A stretch of 64,000 bases of DNA from Blattamonas nauphoetae (Eukaryota > Preaxostyla > Oxymonadida), in assembly GCA_033064195.1 (NCBI GenBank), contig JARBJD010000165.1, forward strand, positions 97,119 to 161,118, in the 5' to 3' direction. This document shows, one piece after another, positions 22,155-31,099 of the stretch. A model generated the notes under the pieces. The model did no database searches. It saw only the letters and a list, made by a program, of their open reading frames with translations, and was not told the DNA's origin. The translations under genes and the position numbers were made by a program. The stretch's first letter is position 1. The number at the start of each line of letters is the position of its first letter.

Positions 22155-22571
22155 ATTTGTCATTTGTGCACAAGCCGCTATTCGATCATCGATGATGAGC
22201 AATTCAAAGATTTCCTGATCCTCCTCGCCCGACTCCTCCGAATCTGTCCGTATCATCAAATGACGATAGAAACTGTTTTGGTTCTGCCTGTCATTTTCGC
22301 GATCCCGAGTTGTCTTGCTTTCTTCGAAGATGAAAGCTCAATCTGGCGATTTATAGAAGAAATGAGTGATTCACAAAGGGAATGGCACGAAATTAAAGAT
22401 GGCCACCAACTTTGGAAGAAAGTGAGTCGAATGTTGCGAATGGAGGGAATGGAAGATGTGATGGAAGAAAAGCTGGGAAACGACGAAGACGAGTTCTTTG
22501 CACGAACTGTTGTATCTGACTCGATCGAGTTGAACAATCTGTTTGGCATGAATGTTCCAGAACAGGAGTAG

Positions 22572-23260
22572 AAACCGACAACAACCAACGACCTATCCAC
22601 TCAGATTCTGACTTCTTTTGGAGAAATCTCTTCGTGAGTAGTCTCTGGCGGCTCTGGTATCACCTCGTCCTCACTCATTCTACCTTCCCCTGTCACCACA
22701 CTCTCCTTCCCTCACTCTCACTGTTCCGAATTTGAATACCTCGATCATGACCCATTCCTCGCTGTTTGTGAAGATGACATGATTTCCTGAAAGTTCGACA
22801 CAATTGATCCTCTCTTCACGATTCCTTCCAATCGTGAGATCGCATTTCAGAAACGACAGCTCATCGACCATCGTCATCGACACTTCGGAAGGACGGAAGA
22901 ACGAAATGGATATTGATCCACACGAACCGATGACTCCTCACTCTCCCCGTCGAAGAGAGAAGCAGAAAGACGAGACGAAGTATGACACAATCAGTCCTCC
23001 AATCGATGCCTCTCTTCCGCCGAAGACCTTCCGACAGAATCGGTGCCGCTCAGAATACTCTCTTCTGTTTCCGTCGTTCCGCGATAGTTCCTCGTCCACA
23101 ATTGAAGCGAGAGGCGAGTGGCTCGGCTGAGTGTCTGTCTCCAGTCTGTCCAACCTTCCCGTCGACTCCGCAGATTGCTTGGAATGATCCATCGGCAGGG
23201 ATAGGAGAGGAGAATGGAAAGCCCACGATTCGCACCCTTCAACAGAACGCTTCGATCCGA
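22572..23260. other. Unresolved stretch between family copies
   Basis: About 690 bases with short open frames on both strands, e.g. a plus-strand Ser/Arg/Pro-rich run with DTSEGRKNEMDIDPHEPM around 22890 and a minus-strand run with CVELSGNHVIFTNSEEW around 22760. Neither has a start, length or neighbour that makes a convincing gene. It may be a remnant of a host gene next to the third family copy. Confidence 0.3.
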
Positions 23261-23261
23261 G

Positions 23262-24123
23262 ACTCAGATTCTTCCGACCGACGCTTCTCTCGCTCCAAGC
23301 GAAGTTCCAACAACTGGCGTCTTCGGTGGATGGACCAGATGAGAATTCGACATCGTCTCAGCATTCATCTCCCTCCTTCTCCACACACCTCCCTCCAAGC
23401 ACACCTCGACTCTTCTCTTCGGACTCACTCGTCATCGCCGCACTTCAAACAGGAATCACTCCACCTTCTGAACATCCTTCACTCTCTCCTTTCGTCCCCT
23501 CTTTCTCCCTCTCTCCCCAAACACTCTCCACCTCACATCTCCAGTGACTTATTTTCTTAACATCGAAACGAACCCGTCAATCCCGATGAAAAATTCAATT
23601 CTTCCCTCTTCGATGAGGCTGACAACGATAAACTGACTCGTTTACTAGTTCGCTGTCGATCTGAATGTGAATTCGTTGGTGTTGAGACTTACATCGATGA
23701 TGCATCAAACTTCATAGATCGGAAAGTCTCTACTCTCAACACCTCCGACTCTCTTCTTCACACGACTGTCTTGTTCCTCATACAAGACTTCGTCCACACG
23801 TGGAGTGTCCTGCCCCTGCTGCCTCGTTTGTGGGATGGACTCCGCAATACCTTCCGCGATTGTCGACTCGAAGAAAACTTCGCCCTTATTCGGATTTCGA
23901 CGTGTTGGATCGTCCATAATTTGGGGACACATTCTCTGCCGCCGTTTCCAGCCAATCAGTTCGACTGGAATGGTTTGATCACGGCTGACTTGAGTGATAG
24001 CTTCATGTTCATGTATTCCATCCTTCTGATCGCGTTTATCCGACATCGTTCGATCGAAGTTCAGATTGGGCGTGCCAAAGCGACATATTTCATTCACTCA
24101 TTTTTGAGAATATACTTATACTA
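23262..24123 (+). pseudogene. Third armadillo-like family copy, internal fragment
   Basis: Starts in the SDRRFSRSKRSSNN segment also seen at the deletion joint of the copy at 16.39 kb, continues SPHTSLQAHLDSSLRTHS, FNSSLFDEADNDKLTRLLVR, PPFPANQFDWNGLITADLS and ends after AKATYFIHSFLRIYLY at 24123. There is a stop near 23560 and a frame change soon after. Both plus-strand copies share the same out-of-family joint at SDRRFSRSKRSSNN, so they probably descend from one already-deleted copy. Confidence 0.7.
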
Positions 24124-24438
24124 ATCACTCAACGAGCAAAACGAGAGATGGATCAAAGACCATAATTTGATGATGAAAAGCCTCTCACATCCCCGAGCGA
24201 AAACAGAAGTCAATAAGTCCAAGGATGAAAAAAGGTGATTGCTAAATGTTGTTTAGAAGGAAAAAATCACTGAGGTTCAAAACCCGGAGGATAACACAAT
24301 GGTCAAACGGTCGCGATGGTTCCGTGAGCTAAGCTCAGAGCGCACACGACAAGAAACAGTGCTATAGAATAAATACAAAAAAACTAGAGTAGAAAGAGGA
24401 GGATAAAGGCCACGATCGCATTGAGAGCGTGCACCGAA
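24124..24438. other. Flank holding the cut-off 3' end of the surface protein gene
   Basis: Mostly non-coding. The minus-strand bases 24384-24438 are the displaced last codons of the gene at 25.8-27.1 kb: read after the host frame they encode GSVHALNAIVAFILLFLL and a TAG stop. The rest (24124-24380) shows no gene. Confidence 0.55.
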
Positions 24439-24946
24439 TACAGTCGGTCGGACTGTTGAGTAATTTGTAACTCGTCACATCAAACGTGCCACTGTAGAAT
24501 TCTTTGTTTTCACGAAAATGAAAAAAGTGTCAAACCTCCGTCTAAGTCGTGTGTCGGTATTCGATGTTCTTTCAAAAAGATCATTCAGAATTTCATAGAA
24601 CATTTCATACATCGTTGTTTTGCTCATTCATCACCTGTCTTTGTCATCGTGCTCTGAGAGAATGAGGAGAGTACTCAATTGGAAAAAATGAGACAATATT
24701 GGACGATACCGTGTCAACGTATTGTTGACCTATTGTGCTGTGCGCATTCAATGGTCTCATGCAATCAGCTTGCGAAAAACGACGAATCAGTCGAGGAGGA
24801 GAAAAATGGTCTACTTTCGTTGAATCTGAAACTGGAGTGCTAGACACGATAAAAGAGGACTAGATAAGAGATATATCCTGAAATCAAACCTAAATTGTTG
24901 ATAGAGAGTCTACAATAGCACATCGTTTGACAACCCAATCAACACA
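24439..24946 (+). repeat. Left arm of the foldback element
   Basis: 508 bp, complementary to 25330-25837. The arm ends inside AACCCAATCAACACA. Confidence 0.85.
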
Positions 24947-25329
24947 ATCATCTGATTTCCTGAGACTCGATTCAATGCTGATCATCCGAATTGAGAGTTC
25001 TTCAATGATTGTTTGTTAAAGAGTGATGAATCTGTCCAATATCCACTAATTTTGATTTCACTCCTTGTCTCAATCTTGGAATTTACACTTTCAAATTGTA
25101 TGTCGAATTAGTAAATTGTTTAAAGTCTCAAACTAAATCTGTTATTTGGATGATAAAAGACATCGTCCTCGTAGTCAAACAGGAGTTGACAAAGAGTTGT
25201 GATTCAAATCCCGTTCTAACTAATGGATGGGATAACACCAACATATAGGCCTCAGGTTGAGAAAGTTACACAGGAAAGCTGACAAAGAGAGGGATACCTT
25301 GAGATTTCAACCTTGCTAATGAATATCAG

Positions 25330-25837
25330 TGTGTTGATTGGGTTGTCAAACGATGTGCTATTGTAGACTCTCTATCAACAATTTAGGTTTGATTTCAGGA
25401 TATATCTCTTATCTAGTCCTCTTTTATCGTGTCTAGCACTCCAGTTTCAGATTCAACGAAAGTAGACCATTTTTCTCCTCCTCGACTGATTCGTCGTTTT
25501 TCGCAAGCTGATTGCATGAGACCATTGAATGCGCACAGCACAATAGGTCAACAATACGTTGACACGGTATCGTCCAATATTGTCTCATTTTTTCCAATTG
25601 AGTACTCTCCTCATTCTCTCAGAGCACGATGACAAAGACAGGTGATGAATGAGCAAAACAACGATGTATGAAATGTTCTATGAAATTCTGAATGATCTTT
25701 TTGAAAGAACATCGAATACCGACACACGACTTAGACGGAGGTTTGACACTTTTTTCATTTTCGTGAAAACAAAGAATTCTACAGTGGCACGTTTGATGTG
25801 ACGAGTTACAAATTACTCAACAGTCCGACCGACTGTA
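25330..25837 (-). repeat. Right arm of the foldback element
   Basis: 508 bp, complementary to the left arm. Its outer 21 bases supply the last codons and stop of the surface protein gene. Confidence 0.85.
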
Positions 25838-27085
25838 CGAACCAACACCTTGAACATCAAGTTTGACATAATTAACGGCCGCAATCGTGGCTCGCACAAC
25901 CCAGGTTCCCGCAGGCCATAAATCCGACGATTTTGCCTCCGCGACTATTTCTTCCATCCCAGTTTCTTTGACAATGGGGATGGTTCTCCACGACGGATTA
26001 AGCGGTGCCTCATCATTAAAATAGGGGGATATGGTGAAGGCATTGCTTCCGCAGCGGAAAAAGTTCGATCCGGTCACTTTCAAAGTGACAATTGTTGACT
26101 CGCGCGTTGCGCCCATTCGGACGGAGAATTGAATGTCGTCGAAGGACGGGGTCGTTTGGATCGGGGTAAGCGTGACATAAGTGCCCGGTTCTGCAACATC
26201 CGTCAACAGGATTGCTCCTCGGATGTATATTTCTGTTGCGCCCGTCAGATCTGCACCTCCATCGAAGTCCGCATCGCCCGCGTGCAGGATCACATGATCC
26301 GTGGTCGTTGATTCGCTCAACACAAAAAGATTCCGGTTCGGAACATATGCACGAACTCCGTCCAAAGTCGGTTGAGGCCAGTGATTCCCACGGAACATGA
26401 ACTTGTCCAACTCCAAAAGGATTCTGGGATCGCCCTCCGCAGGCTCGTCCCACGGAAGAGTGTTCCGCAAAGAGAGGCCTCCCAGGCAGATACCATCGAA
26501 CGTCGTGTTCGTGATCTTGCATTTCGTGTTCGCAATTCGCACTGCCGCAACTTGACCATCCCACACGCACACAAGCGAATAGTGGTCAGGCAACGGGAAA
26601 TCAATCTGAGACGCAAAATCCGCAATAATGCTGTGCCGAAATTCCACGTTCGTGTGATCCACACACGCGATGATCGATGTATGCCACGCGTCTTCAACAA
26701 CATGGTACGACCAGATCTTCATATAAAGGAACAACACATCAATCTCATGGTTTTCATCCGAATGGAAGGTAATTGTTCCTCCTCCCTGAAGAACTCCGAC
26801 CCCTCCATCCCCTTCGAAGGTGATGTCCAAGTCTCCACCAGGAGATGGGTCTATGTCTGCAAATCCATTCAGTTCTGCATAGTCCTTCACGTAGAGTGTG
26901 ACGGGACTATCGTATGTGACAGCCGAAGTATCGTCATGCACGAGGTCTTCAAATAAATCAATTGATGAACACGGAGTTGCTTGTTGGCAATCTACACTTT
27001 CTGTGATGTTGTCTTGGTAGAGGTAGTAGGTACTTGCGCAGGAGACCGGAGTGATGAAATACATGAACATTTGGACAAGACACAT
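25817..27085 (-). CDS. Secreted surface protein whose C-terminus was replaced by a transposon
   Basis: 422 residues. It begins MCLVQMFMYFITPVSCAS, a clear signal peptide, followed by the family Cys motif VDCQQATPCSSIDLFEDL. The body is beta-rich and hydrophilic, with no internal membrane segment (CSTYYLYQ-like start, many Asp/Gly/Thr). It is a relative of the gene at 12.4-13.7 kb. The last residues, SYSRSDC and the TGA stop, come from the foldback element. Before the insertion the frame would have ended GSVHALNAIVAFILLFLL, a small-residue site plus hydrophobic tail, as in GPI-anchor signals. So the ancestral protein was probably GPI-anchored and the present product is secreted or soluble. Start chosen for the signal peptide. 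No introns seen. Confidence 0.65.
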   Translation of the reverse strand: MCLVQMFMYFITPVSCASTYYLYQDNITESVDCQQATPCSSIDLFEDLVHDDTSAVTYDSPVTLYVKDYAELNGFADIDPSPGGDLDITFEGDGGVGVLQGGGTITFHSDENHEIDVLFLYMKIWSYHVVEDAWHTSIIACVDHTNVEFRHSIIADFASQIDFPLPDHYSLVCVWDGQVAAVRIANTKCKITNTTFDGICLGGLSLRNTLPWDEPAEGDPRILLELDKFMFRGNHWPQPTLDGVRAYVPNRNLFVLSESTTTDHVILHAGDADFDGGADLTGATEIYIRGAILLTDVAEPGTYVTLTPIQTTPSFDDIQFSVRMGATRESTIVTLKVTGSNFFRCGSNAFTISPYFNDEAPLNPSWRTIPIVKETGMEEIVAEAKSSDLWPAGTWVVRATIAAVNYVKLDVQGVGSYSRSDC

Positions 27086-28080
27086 TGAGTTTGAGACAAC
27101 TCGTCAGTTGAAAAAAAGGAGAGAATGGCATGATCTGTCATTGTGAAATAAAGATTTAAAATCCTGGCGACAATGTGTTGCAAAAATAGGGTAACACAGA
27201 AAAAAGGATGAGTCAAGCGATTTCGGAGAATGTGTGTGAAAGTGTATGATCAAACCATTAGACGGATTTCATTCTGTTCTGGGAATTGACTATCCCGATT
27301 ATTGTGTCAATCACACGGAAAGAAGTTGCGAAATGAAAAGTGAACTCAATTTTACAATGCCTTTAGATGGCATGTATGTATCAAAAGGAAAAAAAGTCGA
27401 TCATATCTTATTCAGTCGGAGGGAAGATTCAACTCAAATTTAAACTATGCCTCAACGTGGCATGTCTCAATTTAAGATGTGTAGTTGTCCTGTCCTCCTC
27501 ACATTTTGTCCGTCCTCCTCTTTTTCTTGTCCGATTCTGAAATTGAAGGATAATTGCGATTTTTGGAGTTTTACAGTGAAAAAAGTTCATTTTCGGACTA
27601 TTTTTGGCTTCTCGTGGCGAAAGAAGTGACAATGAACGAGTTGGATGTCAAAACTCCTATTATGGGTCCGATCAATTCCATGTTTCAATTCGCATTTTTT
27701 TGTTGTTCAGTCAAGCGATGACAACGATGTCTTTTCAAAGCATTAACAAAAAGGAGGTGAAAGAAATGTAAGTCTTTTGAGAAGTTGAGACAAAGTGCTA
27801 GAGGGAGATCTCATCATTTCAGCTCTCTCAATCATTCTTCATCATGTCTCTCTTCATCTTATCTCGTTCCATTTCTCCACATATGTCTTCTGTTCCTTAT
27901 CCATCGTGTGTGGAGAGAAATGATCTCACAACCGACTCTTGTTCAACTCGTTTTGTGTCGTTCTTTCATTATCAAATGGGTTTTCCTTTCTGGGTTCTTT
28001 CTTTGGTTGAACTAATCCTCCGCTTTCACTTGCCCTTCGTGTCTTTTTCATTGGCCTGTTCTGTGTCTTTCCCGGTTTCA
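27086..28080. other. Non-coding stretch upstream of the surface gene
   Basis: AT-rich with short CT-rich runs; no frame looks like a gene. Around 27490-27560 there are repeated TGTCC(G)TCCTCCTC words that recur near 37440-37480, perhaps fragments of one repeat family. Confidence 0.4.
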
Positions 28081-28087
28081 TTATTAT

Positions 28088-28162
28088 CCTCCCATCCCTC
28101 CCTCCATCCTTCCTCCCATCCCTCCCTTCATCCTTCCTCCCATCCCTCCCTTCATCCTTCCT
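28088..28162. repeat. 24-bp tandem repeat, about three units
   Basis: CATCCCTCCCTTCATCCTTCCTCC is repeated about three times with one or two changes. Confidence 0.85.
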
Positions 28163-29046
28163 CCGTTGTCAGTGTGTGTGAACCATTATCTGGTTGATCT
28201 CTTCACTCATGTCGGCGAAGAGAACCGTGTTTGAATACGTGAAGAGCATGTTGACTGGAGTCGAGACATGGGTGGCTGTCATGTTGAACGTGGAGGATGG
28301 TGTGGTTTGATTGGATGGATGGTTCGTTGCAGACGGAGGAATCTGGAGAGGACAGACTGGATGAGTTCCTTCTTCGTCGCCAGTCATTTCAGCTGTATAA
28401 CTTCAGGGTGTTCACTCCTGTGTCAGAGCAGACAATCTCCATACAAGGTGAAATTGGGATCATTGTTCGTTCCTCTGATTGGAAGAGGATGTGGTACGGA
28501 AGAATCAGGTTTGGTTCAGTCTTGTCCCATTCATCTCTCTTCAGAAGGCGTTATGGCCCTCGCTGCACCTGTTATGTCCGGATGAGTGTTCTGAGTCTTC
28601 GGATTGCTGTTTTGTCATCGTTTGTCACGTCAGGGCAGACAGCACTGAGGGAGAGGGAGAGTGTTGGAAACGATGACTGGAGATTGATGTTTGAAAACCC
28701 AACTGATGAGATCCTGCCTTCGTCAGAGGGAGTACAGTTCTGTCTGAGCAGAGAGAAAGGATCGTCTTGTAGTGTTCGAGTTGAGAATGTTCTGACATCT
28801 AGCTGGTCTCGCACCAAACCAAACGCCCATTTCTGTGTTTCAATCCGATCCAGTTTCTGCTCAGACGCGACGAGTCCTTCTTCCAAGTGAATGAAGGACT
28901 GCATGTTCGACAGGATGAGAGAGAGTGGGAGTTGGATGTGGAAGAATGGGATGATTCGGAGGATGTGTTGAGGCGGCGGCGTAGTGGCAGGAGTTTGTTG
29001 AGTTGTCTTGTCTATTCCTCTTCCTTTCTCATTCCCACTCATGTAG
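28163..29046. other. Possible gene remnants, unresolved
   Basis: Open stretches on the plus strand (28297-28890, with IRFGSVLSHSSLFRRRYG and SREKGSSCSVRVENVL) and minus strand (28572-29042, with LDRIETQKWAFGLVRDQLDV) overlap. A short plus-strand frame starting at 28210 (MSAKRTVFEYVKSMLTGVET) looks protein-like but stops after about 33 codons. I cannot decide which strand, if any, is coding; an intron-containing or decayed host gene is possible. Confidence 0.3.
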
Positions 29047-29091
29047 CACCGCCCTTCCAGTAGCTGCTGTTCAAACCTCGGTCCCTCTGAT
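29047..29091 (+). repeat. Local repeat family interrupted by the pogo element (left part)
   Basis: CACCGCCCTTCCAGTAGCTGCTGTTCAAACCTCGGTCCCTCTGAT matches the complement of about 34854-34905. Its right half resumes at 30783-30830 (ATTGAGAAGTGGTCCGAAGT), which matches the complement of about 35170-35215. Confidence 0.75.
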
Positions 29092-30780
29092 CAGGGATCC
29101 AAGGATACAGGGCATTTTCCCAAATTTCATTATTAAGGGAGACGTTTTCTCCTTCCCTTCTCACACTTATGTTGTCACAAAAAAGAAGAAACTATATTCT
29201 GACGGACCGGTCACACATGAAGTGGCTTGACCGACAAGGCTGCCAGCACGATCCTTACTGTACTTTTGATGCTTTCGGTTTGGGTGCTTTTCTTGCAATT
29301 TTCTTTCCCTCCTTTCGATATTGCTTCCCAAATACAGCATTTTTATTGATAATTGGCCAATTCATTCCACTTGTAACGGTTTGTTTTCGGTCTTGCGTTA
29401 TCTTTGCATAGATTTCCTCAAACTTTTTTTTGTCGATCCTGGCAACGAAGCCTTGTGTATCCCTCTCCATAATAATACCACCAGCCTTCCACGCGGCTGT
29501 TACCTGCACCGAGCCGGTGCATTGGTGGAAGGCGGATACCGCATGGGCCAGTATTTTCGCATAGGAATCTGAGCTGGACAGGCGCCTATTGTCTGCTATG
29601 ATTTGCTTCCAGCGCCCAAACACTCCAAGATCCAGGGGCTGGAGTAAATGCGTAGCATTTGGAGGGAATACATAGAGATCAAGGCCATTCTCTGAGCAGA
29701 GAGACAGAACCGAATCAGTCGTATGCACTTTGCAGCCGTCCAAGATTAGTAGTGCTCTCAATTCATTCATTCTGCATTCATTCCTTTTTTTCTGTATCTC
29801 AGGAATAACTATCACCTGGAGAAAGTCTCGGAAGATGTCGGCATTCACCCATTGGTTGGTGTGAGCAAGAATCTCGCAGTCTCTTCCAATCATTACGCCG
29901 TATGACGTCAATTCTTGTTGATTAAATTGTCCAGACGTTACTATATATGGTCGGCAACTCGATCCATCCAAACATATCAGAGGGAGAAGTGTTAGAGCCT
30001 TCTCGCTTCGTTTCACAGGAATATGTTTGCCTTCTGTTTCTCCCCTTGGAATCAGAAAAGTTCGATCGTACACGTCCTCGTATTGATGATACTGGGATTC
30101 GTCGGTCTGAAATACGAATGTTGGGTGGTATTTTGCAAGTTCTTTTTCTAAATCTTTTTCATAGTCTTTTATCGTCTGAATATCAACTCGCATCCTTTCG
30201 ACAGCTCTAGGGGTAAACCTTGTTGCTTGAACACTTCCCATGTGACGCCTCAAAAAGCCGGTATGCCATTCCCTGCTTACTTTAACCCCATATTTTTCAT
30301 GTACCTTTTTTGGCAGATCTATCAACATCCAAGGTTCTCCAGTCTTCGAAGCGTCAAGAATCGTTTGTACGAGCTCATTTTCTTGTTTTATTGTCAACTT
30401 CATGAGAGGATGGCCATTGTCCAGATATTTTTTGGTACATCTTTCTGCCTTTTGGAATGTGTTGGGGGGAACATCAAGAGCGGCTGCGAGAATTTTTTTA
30501 GGAATGGGTTTTGGTACTTGGATTTGTTTTAATTTATTTTGAAGCCATCTCACTCGTTGTGCTTTGTTCATTGTGGCGTTTTGTCTGAGGTCCTTGATCA
30601 GTTGACTGAGTACTTGTTCTTCGAGATAGTCCTCCAAAAAGGATTTGAACCGAGTTAAATTAATGCGGCATTCCATTAAAAAAATAAATGACTGAGAAAA
30701 GGATGCAATTTGTGAAGCTTGGAATACTCTCACCCTTAATAGTGATTTTTGGGAAAGTTCCCTGGATCCTTGGTACCCTG
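29092..30780 (-). mobile_element. pogo/Tigger-type transposon
   Basis: 1,689 bp. Inverted ends CAGGGATCCAAGGATACAGGG (left) and CAGGGTACCAAGGATCCAGGG (right, read inward), with similarity for about 50 bp (TTTCCCAAA..TCA.TATTAAGGG). AT borders both sides (29090-29091 and 30781-30782). The surrounding sequence without it (CCTCTGAT-ATTGAGAAGTGGTCC) matches related uninterrupted copies at 34.85-34.90 and 35.19-35.24 kb, which confirms the boundaries. It encodes a DDE_1 transposase. Confidence 0.85.
29255..30676 (-). CDS. pogo/Tigger-like DDE_1 transposase
   Basis: 473 residues from Met 30676 (MECRINLTRFKSFLEDYLEE); the frame stays open upstream to Met 30904, but that lies outside the element. 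N-terminal helix-turn-helix DNA-binding part (about 1-130: KKILAAALDVPPNTFQKAER), then a CENP-B-like segment (WHTGFLRRHMGSVQATRF), then the DDE core: D1 in FVFQTDESQYHQYE, D2 in ALLILDGCKVHTTD, D3 in PNATHLLQPLDLGVFG, the hallmark of the Tigger/pogo group. The C-terminus is Lys-rich (KKIARKAPKPKASK). The frame is intact with all three acidic residues, so the element may still be able to make its enzyme. Confidence 0.88.
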   Translation of the reverse strand: MECRINLTRFKSFLEDYLEEQVLSQLIKDLRQNATMNKAQRVRWLQNKLKQIQVPKPIPKKILAAALDVPPNTFQKAERCTKKYLDNGHPLMKLTIKQENELVQTILDASKTGEPWMLIDLPKKVHEKYGVKVSREWHTGFLRRHMGSVQATRFTPRAVERMRVDIQTIKDYEKDLEKELAKYHPTFVFQTDESQYHQYEDVYDRTFLIPRGETEGKHIPVKRSEKALTLLPLICLDGSSCRPYIVTSGQFNQQELTSYGVMIGRDCEILAHTNQWVNADIFRDFLQVIVIPEIQKKRNECRMNELRALLILDGCKVHTTDSVLSLCSENGLDLYVFPPNATHLLQPLDLGVFGRWKQIIADNRRLSSSDSYAKILAHAVSAFHQCTGSVQVTAAWKAGGIIMERDTQGFVARIDKKKFEEIYAKITQDRKQTVTSGMNWPIINKNAVFGKQYRKEGKKIARKAPKPKASKVQ

Positions 30781-31099
30781 ATATTGAGAAGTGGTCCGAA
30801 GTAAGGGTTTCGGTCCAAGATGAACACAATGATTTGAACACTTCAGATGTTTTCATTCCTCCTGCACGAACGCCTTTCTCGAAATTATGCGAGACCTTCT
30901 TCAACTAATCATAAATTACCAACGATGCGAAAAATCAACGACATTTCTTCTGACAAACGAATCAAAGATTACAACTGTCCAGACGGCTTGTCACGTTTCT
31001 CTCCCACAACACTAATTTCACACTCGTCATCCATAAAATATATCGCAACAATGGAGTCAAAGCTTGAAGCACCAACACTCTGGGCGACGACTTGAACCT

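Larger units (their letters stand above)
15478..22571 (+). pseudogene. Armadillo-like family copy broken by three transposons
   Basis: A second copy of the family gene. Order: damaged exon 1 from ATGAAACAATCGCCGCTGCCTG (15471-15609 and 15988-16040), exon 2 (about 16118-16221), exon 3 from 16276, and the C-terminal end finishing at 22571 (LLARLLRICPYHQ, MLRMEGMEDVMEEKLGNDED, LNNLFGMNVPEQE). Long pieces remain open: 16368-17220, 19366-20773 and 20732-21294. Damage: frameshift in exon 1, an internal deletion of several hundred bases near 16385 relative to the copy at 1-2.6 kb that changes frame, a frame change or small intron near 20730, and three inserted elements (15610-15986, 17221-19362, 21295-22154). 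Removing the insertions in alignment with the intact paralogue restores colinearity at each site. It supplies the C-terminus missing from the window-edge copy. Confidence 0.75.
24439..25837. mobile_element. 1.4-kb foldback element with 508-bp inverted arms
   Basis: 24439-24946 and 25330-25837 are inverted copies that I find identical wherever compared, including a 204-base open stretch that encodes the same 67 residues from either arm. Outer ends read TACAGTCGGTCGGACTGTTG. CGAA flanks both sides (24435-24438 and 25838-25841), and the interrupted host gene supports a 4-bp duplication. The spacer of 383 bp has no gene. No transposase is present. Such identity means a very recent insertion or arm homogenisation. 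The superfamily is undetermined. Confidence 0.85.

Noticed and set aside
24270-24340. Possible tRNA (GGTTCAAAACCCGG)
   Set aside because: No pairing acceptor or D-arm on either strand.
25140-25240. Possible tRNA in the spacer of the foldback element (TAGTCAAACAGG and GATTCAAATCCC)
   Set aside because: The two box-like words are only about 30 bases apart and no cloverleaf stems pair.
28088-28162. CRISPR-like array
   Set aside because: Simple direct tandem repeat with no spacers; the setting is eukaryotic.
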